Positions 1-6,424 of a stretch of 7,925 nt of DNA are shown one piece after another. The translations under genes were made by a program, and so were the position numbers. A model generated the notes under the pieces. The model did no database searches. It was not told where the DNA came from and was given only the letters and a program-made list of their open reading frames with translations. Every line of letters begins with the position of its first letter. The first letter of the stretch is position 1. This stretch comes from Spirochaetaceae bacterium (GTDB lineage Bacteria > Spirochaetota > Spirochaetia > B11-G9): contig DAOWMA010000077.1 of assembly GCA_030643345.1 (NCBI GenBank), forward strand, positions 1 to 7,925, given 5' to 3'.

Positions 1-309
1 AATATTATTATTTTGGAGTCAAAGAAAACACAATATAATTTATTATATATCAGACCATTAATTATAATTATATATATGGTTTGTTTCTCGTATTATACCT
101 ATTCTCAAAAGTTTACCGAATACGAAGTAAAATCAGCTTATATTTTTAATTTTACAAAATTTGTTCAATGGCAGGAGTCGTCTTTCAATTCTACAAATTC
201 CCCATACATAATAGGTATATATAAAAACACTTCCTTTGGTCTTGTTCTAAGTAAAACTATCGAAGACAGAACTGTTCATGGAAGAAAATTTATTATAAAA
301 TATATTAAT
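1..309 (+). pseudogene. 5' fragment of a YfiR/DUF4154-like periplasmic protein
   Basis: The first about 97 residues of the chimeric frame do not belong to primase. They show a basic N-terminus, a hydrophobic stretch (about residues 10-31, ending YTYSQ, a likely signal-peptidase site), then EYEVKSAYIFNFTKFVQW (37-54), PYIIGIYKNTSFG (64-76) and the TVHGRKFIIKY segment (87-97). This order matches the DUF4154/YfiR family, in which secreted proteins of about 170-190 aa carry a KAAxLYNFxKFVxWP opening, an IGVxGxxPFG strand and a VxGRxI motif. YfiR itself is a periplasmic inhibitor of a diguanylate cyclase; a role here is not implied. The family's second half is absent, replaced by DnaG. The GC content is about 25% (75 of 300 by hand). 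The signal-peptide style and the NFTKF motif remind me of Bacteroidota members, but that is an impression. No ribosome-binding site is visible in the 12 nt before TTG13. Confidence 0.65.
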
Positions 310-1392
310 TCTCCTGAAACAAGTATATATAAAAAAGGGGAAACTATTTTTGGTATACATACTGCAGTGAAAGAAATAAGAAGAAAGAAAGAATTTGTGC
401 TCGTTGAAGGTAATTTTGATGTTTTAGCATTTTATCAGTCAGGTGTAAGAAATGTGGTTGCCCCTCTTGGTACAGCATTTACTGAGAAACAGGCTAAGTA
501 TTTAAAACGTTATGCTTCCAGGTGTTTAATGATTTTTGATTCGGATATGGCAGGTATTGAAGCTACCCTGAAGTCAGCGGTAATACTTGAGAAATATGGG
601 ATTACAAATTATGTTATATCTTTGCCAAAAGGAAAAGATCCCTCTGAGATACTTGAAAAAGAAGGCCCTGAGGCGTTGAATAAATTGACAAAATATCCTA
701 TAAATACATTTGAGTACCTTGTAAAAAGGGCAATTGAGCGTTTTGGTATTAAAAATACCGAAGGGAAGGAATCAGTTTTTCAATTTGTAACTCCATATCT
801 GGCTAGTTTAGGTACTGAATTAAGAAAAGAGGACAGTTTCAGATATCTGGCCAATGTTTTGGAGATAGACGTAAATGCTGTATTTAAGGATTATGCAGCT
901 AGAAAAAAACAGACAAGTCCTGTAAAAATAAAGAATCCGGTGCAGGATCAACAGAAAGAGATAACTGTTTCACTTGATCTTTTTCTGATGATTGCTTTAG
1001 TAGAAAACAGGGAAGCGTTTGCATCTTTCAGAAATGTTATCGATTTAGATGATTTAGATGATTCAAGAGCTAAAAGAGTCTATGTTGTCCTTGAGGATAT
1101 GTACAGAAGGAGTGATTCTTCAAATGAAGGATTAATGTCGAAGATAGATGATGAAAAATTGAAAGATGTTATTCTTCATAAGCTTTCTACAGGAGAATAT
1201 AGAATTAATTCTGAACAGATAATAAAAGATGGAGTCAATAAAATAAGACAGCGTAATTTGGAAAAAAAGCGTAGTGAAATTGAGATGCAACTCAGGAAAA
1301 TTGGTTTGACTACGGATAGGTTTGAGTTAGAGAATCTTCTCTCTGAGAAAAAATTTATAGATGAAGAACTTTTAAGAATAAAGGGTAATTAG
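13..1392 (+). CDS. dnaG: DNA primase DnaG, truncated and fused in frame to a foreign N-terminus
   Basis: From about residue 98 on, this is bacterial primase, which makes RNA primers at the replication fork. Seen: the pre-Toprim NSPET motif (99-103), the Toprim domain with the catalytic glutamate in VEGNFDVLAF (E132) and the metal-binding DxD in IFDSDMAG (D175, D177), the KGKDPSEIL segment (206-214), and a C-terminal helical region (about 315-459) in the position of the DnaB-helicase-binding domain. Missing: the CHC2 zinc-binding domain and the N-terminal part of the polymerase core with its basic template-binding residues, roughly 250 residues of a normal protein of about 600. Residues 1-97 belong to another family (separate entry). 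The frame is open to the left edge, and the TTG at 13 has no Shine-Dalgarno sequence, so the true start may lie outside. rpoD follows after 2 nt, the classical dnaG-rpoD pairing, here without rpsU visible. As drawn, the product could not prime DNA. Confidence 0.85.
   Translation: MESKKTQYNLLYIRPLIIIIYMVCFSYYTYSQKFTEYEVKSAYIFNFTKFVQWQESSFNSTNSPYIIGIYKNTSFGLVLSKTIEDRTVHGRKFIIKYINSPETSIYKKGETIFGIHTAVKEIRRKKEFVLVEGNFDVLAFYQSGVRNVVAPLGTAFTEKQAKYLKRYASRCLMIFDSDMAGIEATLKSAVILEKYGITNYVISLPKGKDPSEILEKEGPEALNKLTKYPINTFEYLVKRAIERFGIKNTEGKESVFQFVTPYLASLGTELRKEDSFRYLANVLEIDVNAVFKDYAARKKQTSPVKIKNPVQDQQKEITVSLDLFLMIALVENREAFASFRNVIDLDDLDDSRAKRVYVVLEDMYRRSDSSNEGLMSKIDDEKLKDVILHKLSTGEYRINSEQIIKDGVNKIRQRNLEKKRSEIEMQLRKIGLTTDRFELENLLSEKKFIDEELLRIKGN
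1381..1385 (+). promoter_or_regulatory. Shine-Dalgarno supporting the GTG start of rpoD
   Basis: AAGGG lies inside the last codons of the primase frame, nine nt before the GTG at 1395. It is the only purine-rich site near the start of region 1.1, and it favours GTG over any later Met. Its position inside the upstream gene fits translational coupling. Confidence 0.6.
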
Positions 1393-1394
1393 TA

Positions 1395-3188
1395 GTGTCG
1401 GACATACAAAATGACCCATCAGTTATAAAGCTTATTGAATATGCAAAAACGAAAAAGAGTATAACTTACGATGAGGTAAATGATTTCCTGCCGGAATCAA
1501 TTGTAAATTCAGATCGAATTGAAGAAGTAATGAGCATACTCGATAAAAACAAAATTGTACTTGTTGACGAGAGTATTCAATCTTCAGGGACTGATTTGTT
1601 ATCTGAAGAAATAGATGTCGGTGGAGAAGAAGTAATTCACGATGATGAAATAGAGAATCTTAATAAGAACAATAATTCCAACAAGAAAAAGATTGTTTAC
1701 AGTGACAAAGAGTCCTCTATTGATGATCCAATACGTCTGTATTTAAGAGAAATAGGCAAAGAAAATCTGTTAACCGGAGAGCAGGAAGTTGAGCTTTCCA
1801 AACAAATGGAGAGTGGGGAGAATATAATAAAGAACGTTATAAAAGAATCAGGTATGATTATACCTGAAATGTATAATCTTCTTTTAAAAACTTTCTCAAA
1901 AGCAGATCCCAAGGAGCTTGATATCTCAAAGAAGGAAGTTTCCGAGATACTTGCTGAGCGTCGGAGGCTTAATCAATTTTATCGTGAAAGTCTTGGGGAG
2001 ATTTCAACAAGCTTAAAACAGTACATGGACATTAAATCCAAGACAATTGAAGCTGGTAATGACATAACTAAAGACGCTGTTCTGATTAAAAAGAAAGTCT
2101 TGCTTTTAAAAAAAATTCGGAAAATTAATATTCATCAAAATGAAATAGTAGTTTTTTCTGATTATTTTATGGAAATTGAACGAAAAATAAATCATTACAG
2201 GAAAGAACAACGTCGTATTGAAAGGCGATTGAATATTACAAGTTCAAAAGAATTGAGGTCTATGGGAAGAGGTCTTGCCATTCCGGAAACAAGGATAAAA
2301 ATAGAAGAAAATTTGCAATTATCAGCAGATAGGATTAAAAATAAAATAAGACAGATTCAGGTTAATGAAAAAAAATTAAAGACTATTGAAATAAATTTTG
2401 AAGATAATATTGACTCGATACTTGAAAGATCCAAGGAGATATCTGAAGGAAAGATAAAGATGAAGAGTGCCAAGGATCGGCTTATTCAGGCAAATCTTCG
2501 TTTGGTTGTCAGTATCGCAAAAAAATATACAAACAGGGGGCTTCATTTTTTTGATCTGGTTCAGGAAGGTAATATTGGACTTATAAAAGCAGTTGAAAAA
2601 TTTGAGTATCGAAAAGGTTACAAATTCTCAACTTATGCAACCTGGTGGATAAGGCAAGCTATTACCCGTTCAATTTCTGATCAGGCCAGAACAATAAGGG
2701 TCCCTGTTCACATGATTGAACAGATAAATAAAGTAGTTCGTGAATCCAGACAGCTTATGCAGATGCTTGGTAGAGAGCCCACAGATGAAGAAGTGGCTGA
2801 AAGACTTGGATGGACAGTTCTAAGAATAAAATCTGTTAAAAATGTTGCAAGGGAACCAATTTCTTTGGAAACCCCTATTGGGGAGGAGGAAGATTCCTTA
2901 CTGGGGGATTTTATAGAAGATAAAGATATTGAAAACCCGGCTAACCAAACTGCATTCAGACTTCTTCAGGAGCAGTTGCAGGAGGTGCTTTTTACACTGC
3001 CGCCAAGAGAACAGGAAGTTCTTAAGATGAGATTTGGTCTTGAGGATGGGTACTCTCTGACATTGGAAGAAGTGGGTCTGTATTTTAATGTTACAAGAGA
3101 GAGAATAAGACAGATAGAGGCTAAGGCTCTTAGAAGATTGAGACATCCTAAAAGAAGCCGAAGATTAAAGGATTATATAGATAATTAA
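1395..3188 (+). CDS. rpoD: RNA polymerase primary sigma factor RpoD (sigma-70)
   Basis: Housekeeping sigma subunit that directs RNA polymerase to -35/-10 promoters. Domains in order: region 1.1 (about 1-60, with LIEYAKTKKSITYDEVNDFL), an acidic, Asn/Lys-rich linker, region 1.2 (DDPIRLYLREIG, 110-121), a long non-conserved region (about 140-355), region 2 (LIQANLRLVVSIAKKYTNRG, 363-382; GYKFSTYATWWIRQAITRSI at 408-427, which melts and reads the -10 element), region 3 (about 440-500), and region 4 (LPPREQEVLKMRFGLEDG, 535-552; helix-turn-helix from TLEEVGLYFNVTRERIRQIE, 556-575). The start is GTG, supported by AAGGG at 1381-1385 nine nt upstream inside the dnaG 3' end; the next in-frame Met is residue 46, inside region 1.1. 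At 597 aa it is of normal length. The 2-nt gap after dnaG implies co-transcription and possibly coupled translation. Confidence 0.98.
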   Translation: MSDIQNDPSVIKLIEYAKTKKSITYDEVNDFLPESIVNSDRIEEVMSILDKNKIVLVDESIQSSGTDLLSEEIDVGGEEVIHDDEIENLNKNNNSNKKKIVYSDKESSIDDPIRLYLREIGKENLLTGEQEVELSKQMESGENIIKNVIKESGMIIPEMYNLLLKTFSKADPKELDISKKEVSEILAERRRLNQFYRESLGEISTSLKQYMDIKSKTIEAGNDITKDAVLIKKKVLLLKKIRKINIHQNEIVVFSDYFMEIERKINHYRKEQRRIERRLNITSSKELRSMGRGLAIPETRIKIEENLQLSADRIKNKIRQIQVNEKKLKTIEINFEDNIDSILERSKEISEGKIKMKSAKDRLIQANLRLVVSIAKKYTNRGLHFFDLVQEGNIGLIKAVEKFEYRKGYKFSTYATWWIRQAITRSISDQARTIRVPVHMIEQINKVVRESRQLMQMLGREPTDEEVAERLGWTVLRIKSVKNVAREPISLETPIGEEEDSLLGDFIEDKDIENPANQTAFRLLQEQLQEVLFTLPPREQEVLKMRFGLEDGYSLTLEEVGLYFNVTRERIRQIEAKALRRLRHPKRSRRLKDYIDN

Positions 3189-3200
3189 GGAGTTGCGCTT

Positions 3201-4001
3201 ATGATGCGGGAAGTTTTCGATAAGCTGAGAAATCTTCAGGATATTTTGTCCAGTAAATATGAAATAGAAAAGGAAATTTATGAGATTCCTAAAGCACTCA
3301 ATACAAAGAATGAGCTTCTAAAAAGGCTTAAGGAAGATTATATTGAGAAAAATGATTTACTAAAAGAAACTCAAAACAAGATTAAGCATTTAAAATTTCT
3401 TTTGGATGAAGCCGAAAGAGAAAGAGAAGATTATGAAAAGCAAATGGATATTATTACCACTCAAAGGGAGTATGAATCTCTTGATAAAGAGATAAAAAAT
3501 GCTACTGAAAAAGGGCAGCAGTACCGTAAAGACATTCTTCGCGAAGAAAAAGATCTGGAAGGGATAAAAGCTTCTGTAACACAGGAAGAAACAATGATTT
3601 CTCAGCAGGAAGAGGAATTAGATGAGGAGCAAAATAAAATTCAGGAAGAAAGCCTTAAAAAAGAGGAACTACTTAAAGAGCTTAAAATACAGGAATCCCA
3701 GATTATTCCCGGTCTTGATGAAGAAATACTTTTTAAATTTGAAAGAATAATTAAAAGTAAATCCGGTCTTGGTATAGTTCCTGTTAAAGACTATGTTTGT
3801 ACTGGTTGTCATATGGTTCTTCCTGCCCAGTTCCAAAATGATGTTCATGCAGGAGAAGAAATCCACTTCTGTCCATACTGCAGCCGTATACTGTACTATG
3901 AGGAGGATTTTATTCAGGATGAACATAGTTTTTCCGATGAAGATACAGGTGGGCTTGCAGATCTTGTTGATGCAGGTAATATTGATTTTACTATCAAATA
4001 A
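3201..4001 (+). CDS. Coiled-coil protein with C-terminal C4 zinc ribbon (COG1579 type)
   Basis: A 266-aa soluble protein with no signal peptide or membrane segment. Residues about 5-170 are almost entirely Glu/Lys/Leu-rich heptad-like sequence, expected to fold as a long antiparallel coiled coil. It contains the QMDIITTQREYESLDKEI segment (81-98), which resembles the conserved NxxEYxALxxEI turn of the family. Residues 200-227 form a zinc ribbon with two CxxC knuckles (C200/C203 in CTGC; C224/C227 in CPYC). An acidic tail follows (234-266). This architecture is the COG1579/zf-RING_7 family, predicted nucleic-acid-binding proteins whose molecular role is not well settled; I infer only RNA or ribosome-related binding. 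AAGGAG (3187-3192) overlaps the rpoD stop, 8 nt before ATG3201; a second ATG at 3204 is possible. The next gene is rnpB, 25 nt away, so all probably share a transcript. Confidence 0.88.
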   Translation: MMREVFDKLRNLQDILSSKYEIEKEIYEIPKALNTKNELLKRLKEDYIEKNDLLKETQNKIKHLKFLLDEAEREREDYEKQMDIITTQREYESLDKEIKNATEKGQQYRKDILREEKDLEGIKASVTQEETMISQQEEELDEEQNKIQEESLKKEELLKELKIQESQIIPGLDEEILFKFERIIKSKSGLGIVPVKDYVCTGCHMVLPAQFQNDVHAGEEIHFCPYCSRILYYEEDFIQDEHSFSDEDTGGLADLVDAGNIDFTIK

Positions 4002-4026
4002 AGAAGGTTAGAATTAAAACTAAATA

Positions 4027-4373
4027 GCAGGTCGGACAGTCGCTGATATTTTCAGAGGAAAGTCCGGGCTCCGTAGAACAATGGTGCCGGGTAACTCCCG
4101 GGAATGCTTAGGTATTACAGATAGTGCCGCAGAAAATATACCGCCTATAGAAGGGAAACAAAGTTTCGATTATATAGGTAAGGGTGAAAAGGCGGGGTAA
4201 GAGCCCACCGCGTCCATGGTAACAGGGATGGCAAGGAAAACCTCACCAGGAGTAAAATCGAGCAGCAGTCAGGTTTGTTCGCCATATGACTGCGGGTAGA
4301 TTGCTTAAGCATCATGGAAACATTTTGCTTAGATAGATGACTGTCGATAACAGAACCCGGCTTATAGACCTGC
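4027..4373 (+). ncRNA. rnpB: RNase P RNA, bacterial type A
   Basis: Catalytic RNA that removes 5' leaders from pre-tRNAs together with protein RnpA. The ends are set by helix P1: GCAGGTC (4027-4033) pairs perfectly with GACCTGC (4367-4373). P2 is GACAGTC (4035-4041) with GACTGTC (4339-4345). P3 is tiny: CTGA/TCAG (4043-4046/4052-4055) with a 5-nt loop. The P4 strands and universal core are clear: GAGGAAAGTCCGGGCT from 4055, and CAGAACCCGGCTTAT from 4351. The block GTAAGGGTGAAAAGG followed by GGTAAGAGCCCACCG (about 4179-4211) is the usual P11/P12-side core. P17 is GCAGTCA/TGACTGC (4265-4271/4287-4293). P18 carries a GAAA tetraloop (4317-4320). The pattern is type A. One deviation: loop L15 has GGAAAAC instead of GGTAAAC. 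The gene is wedged between two coding genes on the same strand, and its 3' end overlaps an apparent ORF start at 4337. Confidence 0.97.
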
Positions 4374-4387
4374 TTTTATTATTATAC

Positions 4388-4392
4388 AGGGA
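4388..4392 (+). promoter_or_regulatory. Weak Shine-Dalgarno for the TPR gene
   Basis: AGGGA lies between the end of rnpB (4373) and ATG4406, 13 nt from the start codon, longer than the usual 5-9 nt. No better site or other in-frame start occurs in this 32-nt gap. It supports a start after rnpB rather than at 4337, but only modestly. Confidence 0.35.
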
Positions 4393-4405
4393 AGATGACT
4401 TTTAT

Positions 4406-5353
4406 ATGATTATTCCAGGAAACAGATCCAGTTATCTTAAAAAGAAAAAACTGAATTTAAAAAGAAATACTATCATTTTGATAATTTTATTAATACTCAT
4501 TGTATTGGCAACTATATTTCTGTTTACAAAGCATACTTTTTTTTATTCCAATGAAAATACTGTAGTTATGGAAGAAAAGTCTCTTGAAGAGTTATGGATA
4601 GACAGTAACTATAGAGAATTAGTAGAGAGATGTAATACTATCCTCGCTTCAGAACCTCTTAACGCTGAAGGTCTTGTATATAATGGTTTTGCTTATTTCC
4701 ATCTTGGTGTAACTCAGTTTACACTTGAAGAACAGTTGCCCCTACTGGATTATGCTATCGTAAATCTCAGGAAAGCCCTTTTGTTGAAATCTCATCCTCT
4801 GACAGGCAAGGTAAACTATATCCTTGGTAAAGCATATTATCACAAGGGACGTTTTTATATGGATCAGGCAATTTATCATCTGGAAAAATCGATTAAACTG
4901 AATTTTATTAATAGTGATAGTTATAAATATCTTGGATTAAGTTACAGTGAACTGGGATTTTATGAGAAAGGAATACAGTATTTCTTAATAGCAATAAACA
5001 ATGAAAATGATGATATGCTTCTACTTGTTTTAGGTCAGACATATCATAAGCTTGGAGATAATATCAATGCAGAGATTTATTTGAAACGTGCTATTGAATT
5101 AAACTCCGATTTTAGAGTAGAAATAAAAAGTAGATTTCTTCTTGGAAAGATTTATTCTGAGAATAATGATTTTGAGAAAGCTGAGGAACAGTATAATTTA
5201 ATTTTATCAAAGGATAGTAAATCTTCCGATGCTTATTATTATCTTGGCGAAATATATTCAAAGAAGGGAAATACTATAAAAGCACGTGCAGAGTGGAGAA
5301 AGGCATTAGAACTTGATCCTTCTCATTACGGAGCTCTGTTACGATTATATTAA
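4406..5353 (+). CDS. Membrane-anchored TPR-repeat protein upstream of mreB
   Basis: From ATG4406 the product is 315 aa. A short Lys-rich cytoplasmic N-terminus (about 13-21) precedes one membrane helix (NTIILIILLILIVLATIFLF, 21-40), and the remainder is expected outside the membrane (positive-inside rule). About six tetratricopeptide units follow (roughly 69-102, 134-167, 170-199, 203-233, 239-270, 274-305), recognisable by repeats such as YILGKAYYHKG, YKYLGLSYSELG, YYLGEIYSKKG and the closing W/A-x-KALELDPSH. TPRs are protein-binding scaffolds; no enzyme motif is seen. Sitting 24 nt before mreB, it may help assemble the wall-elongation complex, but that rests on context only. The same frame is open upstream to ATG4337, but that start lies inside the 3' core of rnpB, so I reject it. 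The chosen start has only a weak, distant AGGGA (4388-4392). Confidence 0.85.
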   Translation: MIIPGNRSSYLKKKKLNLKRNTIILIILLILIVLATIFLFTKHTFFYSNENTVVMEEKSLEELWIDSNYRELVERCNTILASEPLNAEGLVYNGFAYFHLGVTQFTLEEQLPLLDYAIVNLRKALLLKSHPLTGKVNYILGKAYYHKGRFYMDQAIYHLEKSIKLNFINSDSYKYLGLSYSELGFYEKGIQYFLIAINNENDDMLLLVLGQTYHKLGDNINAEIYLKRAIELNSDFRVEIKSRFLLGKIYSENNDFEKAEEQYNLILSKDSKSSDAYYYLGEIYSKKGNTIKARAEWRKALELDPSHYGALLRLY

Positions 5354-5365
5354 AGTTAAATATTT

Positions 5366-5371
5366 AAGGGG
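5366..5371 (+). promoter_or_regulatory. Shine-Dalgarno fixing the mreB start at ATG5378
   Basis: AAGGGG sits 6 nt before ATG5378, an ideal spacing. The upstream TTG at 5372 would directly abut this site, with no spacer, so ATG5378 is the real start. Confidence 0.8.
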
Positions 5372-5377
5372 TTGCAT

Positions 5378-6421
5378 ATGGGGATTAAAAATTTAGTTAG
5401 CGGTTTTTCGATGGATATAGGTATAGATTTAGGCACCTGTAATACCCTTATTTATATTAAAGGAAAAGGTATTGTAATAAGTGAGCCTTCAGTTGTGGCT
5501 GTGGAGCGTGGTACAAAGAAAGTTGTTGCTGTTGGTGAAGAAGCCAAGATGATGCTTTGGAAAACTCCTGGAGATATTATTGCAATTCGTCCTCTTAGAA
5601 ATGGTGTTATTGCTGATCTCGATACAACAGAAAAGATGATAAGATATTTTATATCAAAAGTTATACCGAAGAGGTGGTTTGTAAAACCAAGAATGGTAAT
5701 TGGTGTTCCTACCTGTATAACTGAGGTAGAAAGGAGAGCAGTAGAGGAGAGTGCTTATAAAGCTGGAGCCAGGGAGGTAAAGGTGATAGAAGAATCTCTT
5801 GCAGCTGCTATTGGTGCGGAAATTCCCATATTCGAACCAGCAGGTCATATGATCTGTGATATAGGGGGTGGTACAACCGAAATATCTGTTATTTCACTGG
5901 GAGGTATGGTAGTTACAAATGCAATTAGACTTGGTGGTGATGAATTTGACAAAGCTATTATTAAACATGTAAGAACTGTTCACAATCTGATTATAGGTGA
6001 ACACTCTTCCGAAAATTTAAAAATGAGTATTGGAAATGCTTCCGCTGACAAAAAAATAGAAAAGATGGAAATAAAAGGTACAGATGCAATAACAGGTTTG
6101 CCCAGGAGGCTGGAGATTGATAGTGTAGAAGTACGGGAAGCTCTTCAGGAACCAATTATTACAATTATTGATGAAATTAAGAAAACTTTGGGACAAACAC
6201 CTCCCGAATTGGCTGCTGATATCGTTGAGCGAGGGATTGTAATGACAGGAGGAGGGGCCCTCTTAAAAGGACTTCCAAAACTGATAGGAAAAGAAACAGG
6301 GGTCCCTGTTATTCTTGCAGAAGATCCTCTTCTGTGTGTAGCCAATGGAGCGGGTAAATATTTTGAACTTATAAAGGATGCTGCAAACACAAAAACTATA
6401 TATAATTATCTTAATTCATAG
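5378..6421 (+). CDS. mreB: Rod-shape actin homologue MreB
   Basis: A bacterial actin that polymerises on ATP into membrane-bound filaments and guides lateral peptidoglycan synthesis. From ATG5378 it is 347 aa, the normal family length. Seen: a short N-terminal region (GIKNLVSGF) in the position of the membrane-contacting segment; phosphate-1 motif DIGIDLGTCNTLIY (13-26); RPLRNGVIADLDTTEKMI (71-88); VIGVPTCITEVERRA (107-121); phosphate-2 motif CDIGGGTTEISVISLGG (160-176); and adenosine-binding GIVMTGGGALLKGLP (286-300). Most MreB proteins have GTANT in phosphate-1; here it is GTCNT, a mild variant. mreC begins 3 nt after the stop, so the two are surely one operon. The strong Shine-Dalgarno fits an abundant protein. 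Confidence 0.98.
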   Translation: MGIKNLVSGFSMDIGIDLGTCNTLIYIKGKGIVISEPSVVAVERGTKKVVAVGEEAKMMLWKTPGDIIAIRPLRNGVIADLDTTEKMIRYFISKVIPKRWFVKPRMVIGVPTCITEVERRAVEESAYKAGAREVKVIEESLAAAIGAEIPIFEPAGHMICDIGGGTTEISVISLGGMVVTNAIRLGGDEFDKAIIKHVRTVHNLIIGEHSSENLKMSIGNASADKKIEKMEIKGTDAITGLPRRLEIDSVEVREALQEPIITIIDEIKKTLGQTPPELAADIVERGIVMTGGGALLKGLPKLIGKETGVPVILAEDPLLCVANGAGKYFELIKDAANTKTIYNYLNS

Positions 6422-6424
6422 GAT

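Noticed and set aside
1047..1067. Short tandem repeat of GATTTAGAT type encoding DLDDLDD
   Set aside because: Only two units inside the DnaG C-terminal region; a trivial low-complexity stretch.
3967..3994. Possible rnpB promoter: TTGATG, 16-nt spacer, TACTAT, predicted start near 4001
   Set aside because: Both boxes are imperfect, lie in AT-rich coding sequence, and several equally poor alternatives exist nearby; it would also leave a 26-nt leader before the mature RNA.
4367..4380. Possible terminator at the rnpB 3' end (GACCTGC then TTTTATT)
   Set aside because: The strand pairs with the far 5' end (P1), not a local hairpin, and the T run is only four bases.
5356..5367. Perfect palindrome TTAAATATTTAA before mreB
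   Set aside because: It is pure A/T in an AT-rich gap, has no loop and no following U run, and overlaps the mreB ribosome site; chance is sufficient.
5372..5377. TTG start for mreB adding two residues
   Set aside because: It abuts the AAGGGG site with no spacing; ATG5378 has ideal spacing and the usual MreB N-terminus.
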